Below are positions 6,125-12,240 of a stretch of DNA of 12,240 nucleotides, one piece after another. The DNA is from JAVBNC01 sp031551765. Lineage in GTDB: Bacteria; Desulfobacterota; Desulfovibrionia; Desulfovibrionales; Desulfovibrionaceae. The notes below the pieces were generated by a model. The model made no database searches. It was not told the origin of the DNA and worked only from the letters and a program-made list of their open reading frames with translations. Position 1 is the stretch's first letter. The number at the start of each line of letters is the position of its first letter. Location of the stretch: assembly GCA_031551765.1 (NCBI GenBank), contig JAVBNC010000075.1:1-12240 (forward strand). Direction: 5' to 3'. The position numbers were made by a program, and so were the translations under genes.

Positions 6125-6988
6125 TCAACGAACCTGGTAGCTGCCCAGCAGGCGGTTCAACTCTTCTATGGCTGCCAGGCGTTCCGGCGCTTCGCTGCCG
6201 AAACGGGCGGACATGCCGCTGATCAGGGCTTCCAGCACGGCCAGGGCCGGGCCGCGGGTGCGGAACATGCCGCCCCCTTCAATCTGCACCACCAGGGGTA
6301 CGGTGGCGTATTGCAGGCCGGGGGCGGAATAGCTGTCCGTCAAAAGAATCGTTTCGTGGCCCCGCTCGTGGGCGTAGCGCAGTATGGTGCTGGAAAGGTT
6401 GGCGTAACGCTGCGTGGTCATGACCAGAAACACCGCGTTCCCTTTCCTTCTGGCCACGCGGTAGGCAATGTCCGGCGAGTCGCCGTCCAGCAGAGTGAGG
6501 TTGTTGCGGATGTAACTCATGAACATGGCGCAGTAGCCCATCAGAAAGCCGGATCCCCCGCAGCCCACCAGGAACAGGCGGCGGTTTTCGTCGCAGAGCA
6601 GTTCCAGGGCCCGCGTGAAATTGCCGGGCTTGATCTGTTCCAGGGTCAGGCGCAGGTTGGTGCGCACGGACTGCAAATGCCTGTGCAAAAGCGCTTCGAC
6701 GGGGTCCGACTTTTTGACCCGTAAGGCGTGGCGCTTGAGCGGAGAATCCAGCCCGTTGGCGGCATTCTGACGAATTTCCTGAAGAAAAGTGCGAAAGTTC
6801 GCATAGCCCAGCCGCGTGGCAAAGCGGGAAATGGAGGACTTGCTGACCCCGGACTTTTTGCTGAGGCTCTCGATATTCTCAAAGGGGAGCGCGGCGAATT
6901 CCTGCTCAAAGTAACGGGCCAGTTTTCTTTCACTGGCCGTTAGGTTTTGAATGCCCGCTATGCGCTCCAGTAATGCCTGCTTTTTCAT
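6125..6988 (-). CDS. RpiR/MurR-family transcriptional regulator (HTH + SIS domain)
   Basis: A 287-residue DNA-binding regulator. The N-terminal HTH_6 domain (about 1-78) contains LTASERKLARYF (16-27) and the recognition region SLSKKSGVSKSSISRF (41-56), typical of the family. The C-terminal SIS fold (about 120-260), with VGCGGSGF and an IAYRVARRKGNAVFLVMTTQ-type strand, normally binds a phosphosugar or a related ligand. Start chosen at ATG 6988, with gggag upstream and the HTH beginning at once; an upstream start near 7153 would add a Cys/Arg-rich tail unlike the family. It is divergent from the amidohydrolase at 7298 across a 309-base gap, so it most likely regulates that gene and itself. Family is certain; effector and whether it activates or represses are unknown. 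Confidence 0.94.
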   Translation of the reverse strand: MKKQALLERIAGIQNLTASERKLARYFEQEFAALPFENIESLSKKSGVSKSSISRFATRLGYANFRTFLQEIRQNAANGLDSPLKRHALRVKKSDPVEALLHRHLQSVRTNLRLTLEQIKPGNFTRALELLCDENRRLFLVGCGGSGFLMGYCAMFMSYIRNNLTLLDGDSPDIAYRVARRKGNAVFLVMTTQRYANLSSTILRYAHERGHETILLTDSYSAPGLQYATVPLVVQIEGGGMFRTRGPALAVLEALISGMSARFGSEAPERLAAIEELNRLLGSYQVR

Positions 6989-7297
6989 GAACGGCTCCCG
7001 CCCGCCGGTAATTGGGTGTCGCGGACAAAACCCGCGCGCCGAAGTATGTAGCCTGAAAAGCAACGCACGGCAATTGTTGTATTCTCTAACTTTACTGCAA
7101 CGAGCCGTCCTCGCGTCTGTTCCGTATTCAGCGCTTGAAATAACTGTAGACACGGAAAATGTTGCCGCGCATGGCTAGAAATTCATTTTTGAATAAAAAT
7201 TTTCATAAATATTTTTTTTGGCCTAACAGTACCAAATCCTTGCCTTATTCGCCGATCCGCCATAAAAAAATACATTACCGCAAGCAAGGAGGCTGTT
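6989..7297. promoter_or_regulatory. Divergent promoter/operator region of the regulator and amidohydrolase
   Basis: A 309-base non-coding gap, GC-rich near the regulator and very AT-rich at about 7180-7220. Possible operators are two small dyads: attca-tttt-tgaat (7181-7194) and tttgg-10 nt-ccaaa (about 7217-7236). Both lie on the amidohydrolase side. A strong Shine-Dalgarno sequence (aaggagg, 7286-7292) ends the region. I could not assign -35/-10 pairs with a proper spacer on either strand, and no sigma-54 site with the required GG-to-GC spacing was found. Promoter presence is inferred from the divergent layout. Confidence 0.5.
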
Positions 7298-8713
7298 ATG
7301 CGTATGGACCTGCTGATTCGCAAAGGCCACGTAGTGGACCCCCTGAACGGGGTGGACAAAGTGGCGGACGTGGCCATGAGCAACGGAAAAGTCACGGCCG
7401 TGGCGGACAACCTGGACGTGACCCAGGCCGCGGAAGTTATTGACGCATCCGGCAAGCTGGTCACGCCGGGCGTGGTGGATTCGCACGTGCACCTGACGCG
7501 GCCGGATTCCGGCGGGGTGCCCTACAACATGCTGCTGCGGCGCGGGGTGACCACCACGCTGGACATGCGCGGCGGCATCGACCAGTTCCTGAAAGAGATG
7601 AAAGAATACGGCCACGGCCTTACGGCGGGCAGCCTGCACGCCCTGGTCGTGGGCACGGACCTGGCCAGCAACGACGCGGGCCGGGACGAAATTTCCGCCG
7701 TCATCGACAAGTTGCTGGAACAGGGCGCGTTCGGCATCAAGATCATGGGCGGGCACTACCCGTTCACGCCCAAAACCACGGCCATCATCATGGACGAGTG
7801 CGCCAAGCGCAAGGCCTACGTGGCCATTCACGCGGGCAGCACGGAAACGGGCAGCAACATCAAGGGCATGGAAGAAGCGGCGCAGCTTGCGGACGGCCGT
7901 CCCCTGCACATAGCCCACGTCAACGCCTACTGCCGGGGCCAGGTGGAAAACGTGCTCAAGGAAACCGAGCGCATGCTGACCTGCCTGGAAAAAAACCCCA
8001 ACATCACCTCTGAATCATACCTTTCGGTCATGAACGGCACCAGCGCCAACATTGACGCGGAAGGGCTGGCCGCCAGCCACGTCACCCGCACCTGCCTGAA
8101 GCGGCGCGGCTATTCCCAGGACAAGGCGGGCATGGGCCAGGCCATTCTGGACGGCTGGGCCTCCATTTACGCCACCATCGGCGGGGAAATGGACTTTCTG
8201 CCGCCGGAAGAAGGCTACGCGTACTGGGAAAAGCGCGGCTACCTCGCCAACTGCTCTTTCCCGGTGAACAACCCCGTGGCCATGCTGGCGGCGGCCACGG
8301 CCACCCGCGCCGACGGCTCCTTTACCGTGGACGGCATCAGCACGGACGGCGGGGCCATACCCCGCAACGTGATCTTTGAAAACGGCATCCGCCTGGTACA
8401 GACGAAATACCTGACCCTGAAAGACCTGGTGGCCAAAAGCACCCTGTACCCCGCCCGCATGCTGGGCCTGTTCAACAAGGGCCACCTTTCCCCCGGCGCG
8501 GACGGCGACGTGGCCGTGTTCTGCCCCATGACCGGCAAGGCCCTGTACACCATCACGAACGGCAAGGTGCGCATGGCCGCCGGCGTGTGCGGCGGCGGCC
8601 CCGGCACCGTGGCCACGTCCCCGGTGGGCGAAAACGCCGTGGCCAAGGCCGGTATCCCCCTGACCGTGGCGGACCTGGACAAGAGCACCTTTATGCGCGG
8701 GCACGACAAGTAA
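7298..8713 (+). CDS. Metal-dependent amidohydrolase (dihydroorotase/D-aminoacylase-like)
   Basis: A cytoplasmic TIM-barrel hydrolase of 471 residues that should cleave a cyclic or N-acyl amide using one or two metal ions. Candidate ligands are all visible: His63 and His65 in SHVHL, Lys148 in GIKIMGGHYPFTP (candidate carboxylated lysine), His178 in AIHAGS, His207 in HIAHVNAY and Asp350 in GISTDGG. N- and C-terminal beta segments (PLNGVDKVADVAMSNGKV; GADGDVAVFCPMTGKALYTI) form the small beta domain of the superfamily. Start at ATG 7298 with aaggagg and a 5-nt spacer; a second ATG lies at 7304. It is divergent from the RpiR-type regulator, and no transporter or partner enzyme is nearby. It ends 10 bases before a repeat copy. 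Superfamily is certain; substrate (hydantoin, N-acyl amino acid, cyclic imide or other) cannot be read from sequence. Confidence 0.92.
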   Translation: MRMDLLIRKGHVVDPLNGVDKVADVAMSNGKVTAVADNLDVTQAAEVIDASGKLVTPGVVDSHVHLTRPDSGGVPYNMLLRRGVTTTLDMRGGIDQFLKEMKEYGHGLTAGSLHALVVGTDLASNDAGRDEISAVIDKLLEQGAFGIKIMGGHYPFTPKTTAIIMDECAKRKAYVAIHAGSTETGSNIKGMEEAAQLADGRPLHIAHVNAYCRGQVENVLKETERMLTCLEKNPNITSESYLSVMNGTSANIDAEGLAASHVTRTCLKRRGYSQDKAGMGQAILDGWASIYATIGGEMDFLPPEEGYAYWEKRGYLANCSFPVNNPVAMLAAATATRADGSFTVDGISTDGGAIPRNVIFENGIRLVQTKYLTLKDLVAKSTLYPARMLGLFNKGHLSPGADGDVAVFCPMTGKALYTITNGKVRMAAGVCGGGPGTVATSPVGENAVAKAGIPLTVADLDKSTFMRGHDK

Positions 8714-8722
8714 GAGATGTAG

Positions 8723-8790
8723 CTGTCGAAGCCATCCAAGAATGAGAGCAGGGCGCTGCCCTGCACCCGCAAGGGGGTTGAACCCCCTTG
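8723..8790 (+). repeat. Diverged intergenic repeat copy facing 8841-8924
   Basis: Starts with CTGTCGAAGCC 10 bases after the amidohydrolase stop and carries the same gcagggc-gct-gccctgc stem (8748-8764). It then has a stem made of caagggggtt (8770-8779) and aacccccttg (8781-8790). Similar in order of parts to 5669-5752 but clearly diverged after the head. It may also help end the amidohydrolase transcript, although there is no T run. Confidence 0.7.
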
Positions 8791-8800
8791 ACCCCGCAAC

Positions 8801-8836
8801 AGGGGGGCAAGCTTTGCGTGCGGAGCCTGCCCCCCT
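8801..8836. repeat. Inner stem-loop between two facing repeat copies
   Basis: A perfect 9-bp stem, aggggggca (8801-8809) with tgcccccct (8828-8836), and an 18-nt loop. It sits at the centre of the facing repeats at 8723-8790 and 8841-8924, so the whole 8723-8924 block can form one long branched hairpin. Confidence 0.6.
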
Positions 8837-8840
8837 TATC

Positions 8841-8924
8841 CACCCTGAAAGGGGTCCAGGGGCGCCAGCCCTTGGCGGGTGCTGGGCGGAGTCCTGCTTC
8901 GACTCTTCATTGGCTTCGACAAAA
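8841..8924 (-). repeat. Intergenic repeat copy, 84 bp, minus orientation
   Basis: The reverse complement matches 5669-5752 without gaps over 84 bases, with six mismatches by hand count, four of them in the first stem. It is 51 bases upstream of the GTG start at 8975, so the leader of the following operon probably begins within or just after it. The two copies flank the regulator and amidohydrolase genes as inverted repeats. Confidence 0.85.
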
Positions 8925-8962
8925 ATTCTTTTGCGCGCTATGACTCCTGGGTACGACACTGG

Positions 8963-8968
8963 AAGGAG
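8963..8968 (+). promoter_or_regulatory. Ribosome binding site that fixes a GTG start
   Basis: aaggag lies 6 nt before GTG 8975-8977. The same frame is open further back to 8879, but that part lies in the repeat copy and has no such site, so the GTG is the likely start. Confidence 0.75.
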
Positions 8969-8974
8969 CCTCGC

Positions 8975-10018
8975 GTGAACGCAGCCTATCAGAACGACTT
9001 GAGCAAACCCGCCGGGCACGGCTTTTTCCTGGTGGGCGGCCTCGCGCCCCTGGACAGCCTGGAAGGCCTGGGCTTTTCCCTCAAACGCGCCTCGGACCAG
9101 AAAAACCTGGGCGGCGCGGGCTGGCAGGAAGCGGAAAGCTTTCAGACGCCCCTGGCCGCGGAACAAACGGCGGACGGCCTGAAACTGCACGTCGGCCCCG
9201 CCGTGGTGGACCAATTGGACGTGCAGGAAAGCTACCGCTTTTCCCTGCGCGCGCCGGGCAAAGAAAGCGCCGCCTGCCCCCTGGCGCTGCATGAGGTGCG
9301 CTATTCGCCTCTGGCGGGCGGCCAGGGCGTGGGCGTGGCAGTCCCGCCGCCTCCGCCGCCCCCGGCTCCCAAGCCCGCCCCGGAACCCGCGCCCGAACCG
9401 CCCCTGGCCGCGCCGGAACCCCTGCCGGACCCCCCGGCCAAAAGCAAAACCCCGTTGCTGCTCGCGCTCCTGCTGCTGGCCCTGCTGGCCGGAACCGGTG
9501 CCTATTACTTTCTGACCAAGGACAAAGCCCCTGCCCCGCAGGCGGAAGCAGCCCCGCAACCCCCGGCCAAACAGGACGAAACGCCCCCGGCGCCAGAGCC
9601 CCGGACCAAGCCGGAATCGCCTCCCGCGCCCGAAACCCCGGCCCAACCGGCGACCCCCCTGGCCCAGGCCAGAAAACACCTTTCCGGCGCGGCGGACCCG
9701 GCGGCCAGCCTGAGCATGGCCCTGGAATTCCGCGCCAAGCCGGAAGGCGCGGACGCGGCCTTTCTGCTGGCGGAAGACGCCGCGTCCAAAGGCAACGCCA
9801 AGGCCATGCTGGAGCTGGCCTCTTTTTATGACCCCCTGGACAAAGGCCCCGCTGGCACCATCCAGAAAGACCCGCTCCTGGCCTGGGAGTGGTACAAAAA
9901 AGCGGAAGCGGCCGGTGAAGCGGCCGCCAAGGACAAGCTGGCCGCCCTGCGCGCCTGGGCCGAAACGGAAGCGCCCAAAGGCTCCGGGCCCGCCCAAAAG
10001 ATTCTGACGCTGCAATAA
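8975..10018 (+). CDS. Membrane-anchored proline-rich protein with Sel1-like C-terminus
   Basis: A 347-residue protein I do not recognise as a known family. An N-terminal, probably beta-rich cytoplasmic domain (1-120) contains GLKLHVGPAVVDQLDVQESY. A Pro/Ala linker (124-154, starting with seven prolines) precedes one membrane helix (about 160-180, flanked by KSK and TKDK). A second Pro/Glu/Lys linker (about 184-226) follows, then a helical Sel1/TPR-like segment (about 268-325) with AKAMLELASFYDP and DPLLAWEWYKKAEAAGEAAA. With no signal peptide, I infer the N-terminus stays inside and the C-terminus is periplasmic. The GTG start is set by the site at 8963-8968. It is 11 bases upstream of the exported vWA gene, so the two form an operon, and its periplasmic part may contact that protein. 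Topology and role are inference. Confidence 0.85.
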   Translation: MNAAYQNDLSKPAGHGFFLVGGLAPLDSLEGLGFSLKRASDQKNLGGAGWQEAESFQTPLAAEQTADGLKLHVGPAVVDQLDVQESYRFSLRAPGKESAACPLALHEVRYSPLAGGQGVGVAVPPPPPPPAPKPAPEPAPEPPLAAPEPLPDPPAKSKTPLLLALLLLALLAGTGAYYFLTKDKAPAPQAEAAPQPPAKQDETPPAPEPRTKPESPPAPETPAQPATPLAQARKHLSGAADPAASLSMALEFRAKPEGADAAFLLAEDAASKGNAKAMLELASFYDPLDKGPAGTIQKDPLLAWEWYKKAEAAGEAAAKDKLAALRAWAETEAPKGSGPAQKILTLQ

Positions 10019-10029
10019 AAGGATATTCC

Positions 10030-12036
10030 ATGCTCCTGAAATATCAACGCATTTTCGTTTTAGCTCTGCTGGCCGTGCTGAGCCTTCCTTCCCTGCCGCA
10101 AGACGCCCGCGCCGCCGAAGCCAGAACCCCGCTTTTGCAGGAAGGCAAAAAGACCCTGTTCCAGCGGGCCGTGGCCCACCCCGGCGCCAAACTCACGTCC
10201 GGGCCGGAAGCGGGCGCCGCCGTGACCAACGCGGCCGTCAAGCCGTTCACCGTGTTCTACATTTACGGCCGCAAGGACAACAAGGTGGAGGTCGGCGTCT
10301 CTTCCACCGCGCCCCAGGGCTGGGTGGATGCCGCCTCGCTCACCGAATGGCCCCAGTCCATGACGCTCTTGTTCACGGAACGCACGGGCCGCGCGCCCGT
10401 CCTGTTCTTTAAGGACGAAAAGGGCCTCAGCGACGTGGCCGCCGCGGACAACATCCAGGCCAAAATTACGGAACTGCTGGCCGCCGTGGACGCGGCCAAG
10501 GCGGGCAAGGCCCCGGCCAACCTGCCCGTGCTGGCGGCGGAGCCCGCGGACAAGGACGGGGCTGTCGCGCGCTCGCGCTTTTACCTCATGCCCATCCAGG
10601 CCATGGACCAGCCCTTTGAAGGCGTGAAATTCCTGCGCGTGGCCTCCATAGATCCCGGCGCCGCGTCCCAAAAGGGCAAACCCGGCGGGGACGGCGACAA
10701 AAAGGACGCCAGGCCGGAAACCATGAAAACGGCCATCGCCTTTGTCATCGACACCACCATTTCCATGAAGCCCTACATAGACCAGAGCCTGAACGTGGTG
10801 CGCGCCGCCTACGACGCCATTGAAAAGGACAAGCTGGGAGACAGCGTGGCCTTTGCCATGGTGGCTTTCCGCAACAGCACGGAGGCTTCCCCGAACCTGG
10901 GCTACGTCAGCGAAGTGGTCAGCGATTTCCGCACGGCCAAGGACCGCAAGGAGCTGGAAGCCGCGCTGTCCAAGGTGGAAGAGGCCAAAAGCTCCAGCCA
11001 CTCCTACGACGAGGACTCCCTGTCCGGCGTGAAAACCGCCGTGGACAAGCTGAACTGGGACCAATACCAGTCCCGCATGCTCATTCTCATTTCCGACGCG
11101 GGTCCCATCGCGGGCAGCGACAAGTATTCCGGCACCCGCATGGACCCGGCGGAAATGCAGGACTACGCCAAGGCCAAGAACATCTGGATCACCGCCGCCC
11201 ACGTGCGCAGCCCTTCCGGCGCCAAGGACCACGTCTACGCGGAAAAAGCCTACCGCCAGCTCACCCGGCTTTCCGACGGCACGGCCAGCTATATTTCCAT
11301 TCCCGCGCCCACGCCCAAGCAGGGCGCGGAATCGTTCGCCAAGGCCGCCAAAACCCTGGCCGAGAGCCTGACCAAGGTCGCCAAAGCCACGGCGGAGCGC
11401 AAAGCCCCGGAAAAGCCCAAAGCCCCGCCCGCGCCGGACGCCAGCCCGGAAGACCAGGCCCGCCGCATCGGCGAAACCCTGGGCTACGCCATGCAGCTGG
11501 ATTTCCTGGGCCAGGCCCGCGCCAACCAGGCCCCGTCCCTGGTCAGCGCCTGGCTGGCGGACATGGATCTGGGTCTCTTGGCGCAAAAAAAGCACAGCCC
11601 CAGCGTGGAAGTGGCCGTGCTGCTGACCAAGAACCAGCTCAGCGATTTGCAGCGTCAGCTCAAGATCATCATCGACCAGGCCGAGCGCACCAAAAAGACG
11701 GATTCCAAGGACTTTTTCCAGGGCATCCTGTCCGCGTCCGCGCAAATGGCCCGCGACCCGGCCGCGTTCAGCAAAAAGCCCGGCCAGAACCTGCGGGAGA
11801 CCGGCGTCCTGGGCGAGTTCCTGGACGGTCTGCCCTACAAGAGCGACATCATGCTGCTGCAGGAAGAAGACTGGTACCGCATGAGCGTCGGCGAGCAGAC
11901 CGCCTTCATCAACCGCCTGCGCTCGCGCATCGCCCGCTACGAAGAATACGACAAGGACCGCTCCAACTGGGAAAGCTTCGGTTCCCCCAACGCCGGAGAC
12001 TGGGTGTACCGCGTGCCGTTAAGTATGCTGCCGTAG
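10030..12036 (+). CDS. Exported SH3b + vWA protein resembling the periplasmic part of PpkA
   Basis: A 668-residue protein with a signal peptide (hydrophobic 8-19, likely cut near ARA-A28). An SH3b-like module (about 40-110) includes FTVFYIYGRKDNK and GWVDAASLTEW (Gly97-Trp98). The von Willebrand A domain (about 235-420) has a MIDAS-like Asp241-Thr-Thr243-Ile-Ser245, SSHSYDEDSL (322-331) and ISDAGP with Asp356. A linker follows (about 450-475), then a C-terminal domain ending RVPLSMLP. From recall, the segments AFVIDTTISMKPYID, LLFTERTGRAPVLFF and the YRVPLS tail match the region outside the kinase in PpkA, the Ser/Thr kinase that controls type VI secretion. Here there is no kinase domain. SD aaagga, 6-nt spacer; 11 bases after the preceding gene. 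The vWA fold and export are firm; the PpkA link is probable, and no T6SS gene is in the window. Confidence 0.88.
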   Translation: MLLKYQRIFVLALLAVLSLPSLPQDARAAEARTPLLQEGKKTLFQRAVAHPGAKLTSGPEAGAAVTNAAVKPFTVFYIYGRKDNKVEVGVSSTAPQGWVDAASLTEWPQSMTLLFTERTGRAPVLFFKDEKGLSDVAAADNIQAKITELLAAVDAAKAGKAPANLPVLAAEPADKDGAVARSRFYLMPIQAMDQPFEGVKFLRVASIDPGAASQKGKPGGDGDKKDARPETMKTAIAFVIDTTISMKPYIDQSLNVVRAAYDAIEKDKLGDSVAFAMVAFRNSTEASPNLGYVSEVVSDFRTAKDRKELEAALSKVEEAKSSSHSYDEDSLSGVKTAVDKLNWDQYQSRMLILISDAGPIAGSDKYSGTRMDPAEMQDYAKAKNIWITAAHVRSPSGAKDHVYAEKAYRQLTRLSDGTASYISIPAPTPKQGAESFAKAAKTLAESLTKVAKATAERKAPEKPKAPPAPDASPEDQARRIGETLGYAMQLDFLGQARANQAPSLVSAWLADMDLGLLAQKKHSPSVEVAVLLTKNQLSDLQRQLKIIIDQAERTKKTDSKDFFQGILSASAQMARDPAAFSKKPGQNLRETGVLGEFLDGLPYKSDIMLLQEEDWYRMSVGEQTAFINRLRSRIARYEEYDKDRSNWESFGSPNAGDWVYRVPLSMLP

Positions 12037-12044
12037 GGAAAAGA

Positions 12045-12130
12045 ATGCCTCCGGCGGCCAAAGAGGGCGCTGCCCTCTCTGGACTCTCCCGCCAAGGGGC
12101 GCGCCCCTTGGAACCCATTCAGGGTGGATA
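12045..12130 (+). repeat. Intergenic repeat copy with an alternative head
   Basis: Begins 9 bases after the vWA gene stop with ATGCCTCCGGCGG (12045-12057), a head shared with 76-88 on the other strand. It then has the family body: agagggc-gct-gccctct (12062-12078), a perfect 20-base palindrome at 12092-12111 and an ending CAGGGTGGATA like that at 8841. There is no T run, so it is not a classical terminator, though it may end or protect the transcript. Confidence 0.7.
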
Positions 12131-12240
12131 GAAAGTGCGACGCTCACCTGCTGCCGGGTGCCGGCGGGGAAGCGAAAAGAGCAATTATCGCTAATGGTAC
12201 GTTAAAGTAATACCAGCGAGAAACGCCCCCATTACCCCCT
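12131..12240. other. Unassigned right edge
   Basis: No open frame of note. An imperfect dyad (cgct..tggta 12189-12199 with taccagcg 12211-12218) lies in an AT-rich stretch and could belong to the control region of a gene beyond the window. Nothing else is recognised. Confidence 0.3.

Noticed and set aside
5897..6724. Plus-strand open frame starting in the hairpin gap
   Set aside because: Runs antisense through most of the regulator SIS domain, has no ribosome binding site and no domain signal.
6989..7153. Longer start for the RpiR-type regulator
   Set aside because: Would add a Cys/Arg-rich tail atypical of the family; the HTH domain begins right after the ATG at 6988, which has gggag upstream.
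7220..7243. Sigma-54 promoter for the amidohydrolase
   Set aside because: A GG and a GC element are present but about 20 bases apart, not the required spacing.
8723..8924. Insertion sequence
   Set aside because: The block has no transposase frame and I saw no clear target duplication; repeat-family membership explains it better.
8015..10015. Long minus-strand open frame
   Set aside because: Crosses the end of the amidohydrolase, the repeats and the membrane protein antisense. The product is Gly/Arg/Phe/Gln low-complexity sequence, a shadow of GC-rich codon use.
10060..11745. Long minus-strand open frame opposite the vWA gene
   Set aside because: Product is Gly/His/Val/Arg low-complexity sequence without any recognisable domain; the plus strand carries the clear signal peptide and vWA domain.
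1..12240. CRISPR array, tRNA or rRNA genes
   Set aside because: No regularly spaced direct repeats, cloverleaf-like sequence or rRNA segments were seen on either strand.

Overview
The window is GC-rich bacterial DNA (AT-rich only in short promoter-like stretches) with strong G/C third-position use, convergent and divergent genes, and a family of hairpin-rich intergenic repeats. Base composition, gene content and repeat style suggest a sulfate-reducing deltaproteobacterium of the Desulfovibrio/Bilophila group. That is an inference: no rRNA or other taxonomic marker is present.

Layout, left to right. An extreme G/C homopolymer tract and a repeat fragment (1-110) precede a DUF3053-type lipoprotein gene (141-851, +). 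A strong two-way terminator (875-920) separates it from a minus-strand block: a MacroD-type ADP-ribose hydrolase (934-1455), a glyoxalase-II-like metallo-hydrolase (1691-2317) and a nitroreductase (2467-2991). Divergent to these is a large cytoplasmic protein with two degenerate GGDEF domains and a TPR tail (3118-5661, +). It appears to be preceded by a 15-codon leader ORF whose stop overlaps its ATG. After a repeat copy, a second two-way terminator and a run of hairpins comes a divergent pair: an RpiR/MurR-type SIS-domain regulator (6125-6988, -) and a metal-dependent amidohydrolase (7298-8713, +). A pair of repeat copies facing each other (8723-8924) precedes a two-gene operon: a membrane-anchored, proline-rich Sel1-like protein (8975-10018, GTG start) and an exported SH3b/von Willebrand A protein (10030-12036). 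The latter resembles the periplasmic half of the T6SS-associated kinase PpkA, but has no kinase domain. Another repeat copy follows.

How the parts fit. The minus block looks like housekeeping or detoxification enzymes with no clear shared pathway. The RpiR regulator probably controls its divergent amidohydrolase, whose substrate cannot be read from sequence. The last two genes are 11 bases apart and probably act together at the inner membrane and periplasm.

The most unusual points are: (i) an ungapped 84-bp repeat pair in inverted orientation flanking the regulator-amidohydrolase pair; (ii) repeat copies starting 8 to 10 bases after the stop codons of three plus-strand genes; (iii) the kinase-less PpkA-like protein and its unrecognised membrane partner; (iv) the leader ORF coupled to the double-degenerate GGDEF/TPR gene; and (v) two intergenic hairpin series sharing AGGAA/AGGAC loops. 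No CRISPR array, tRNA, rRNA or transposase was seen.
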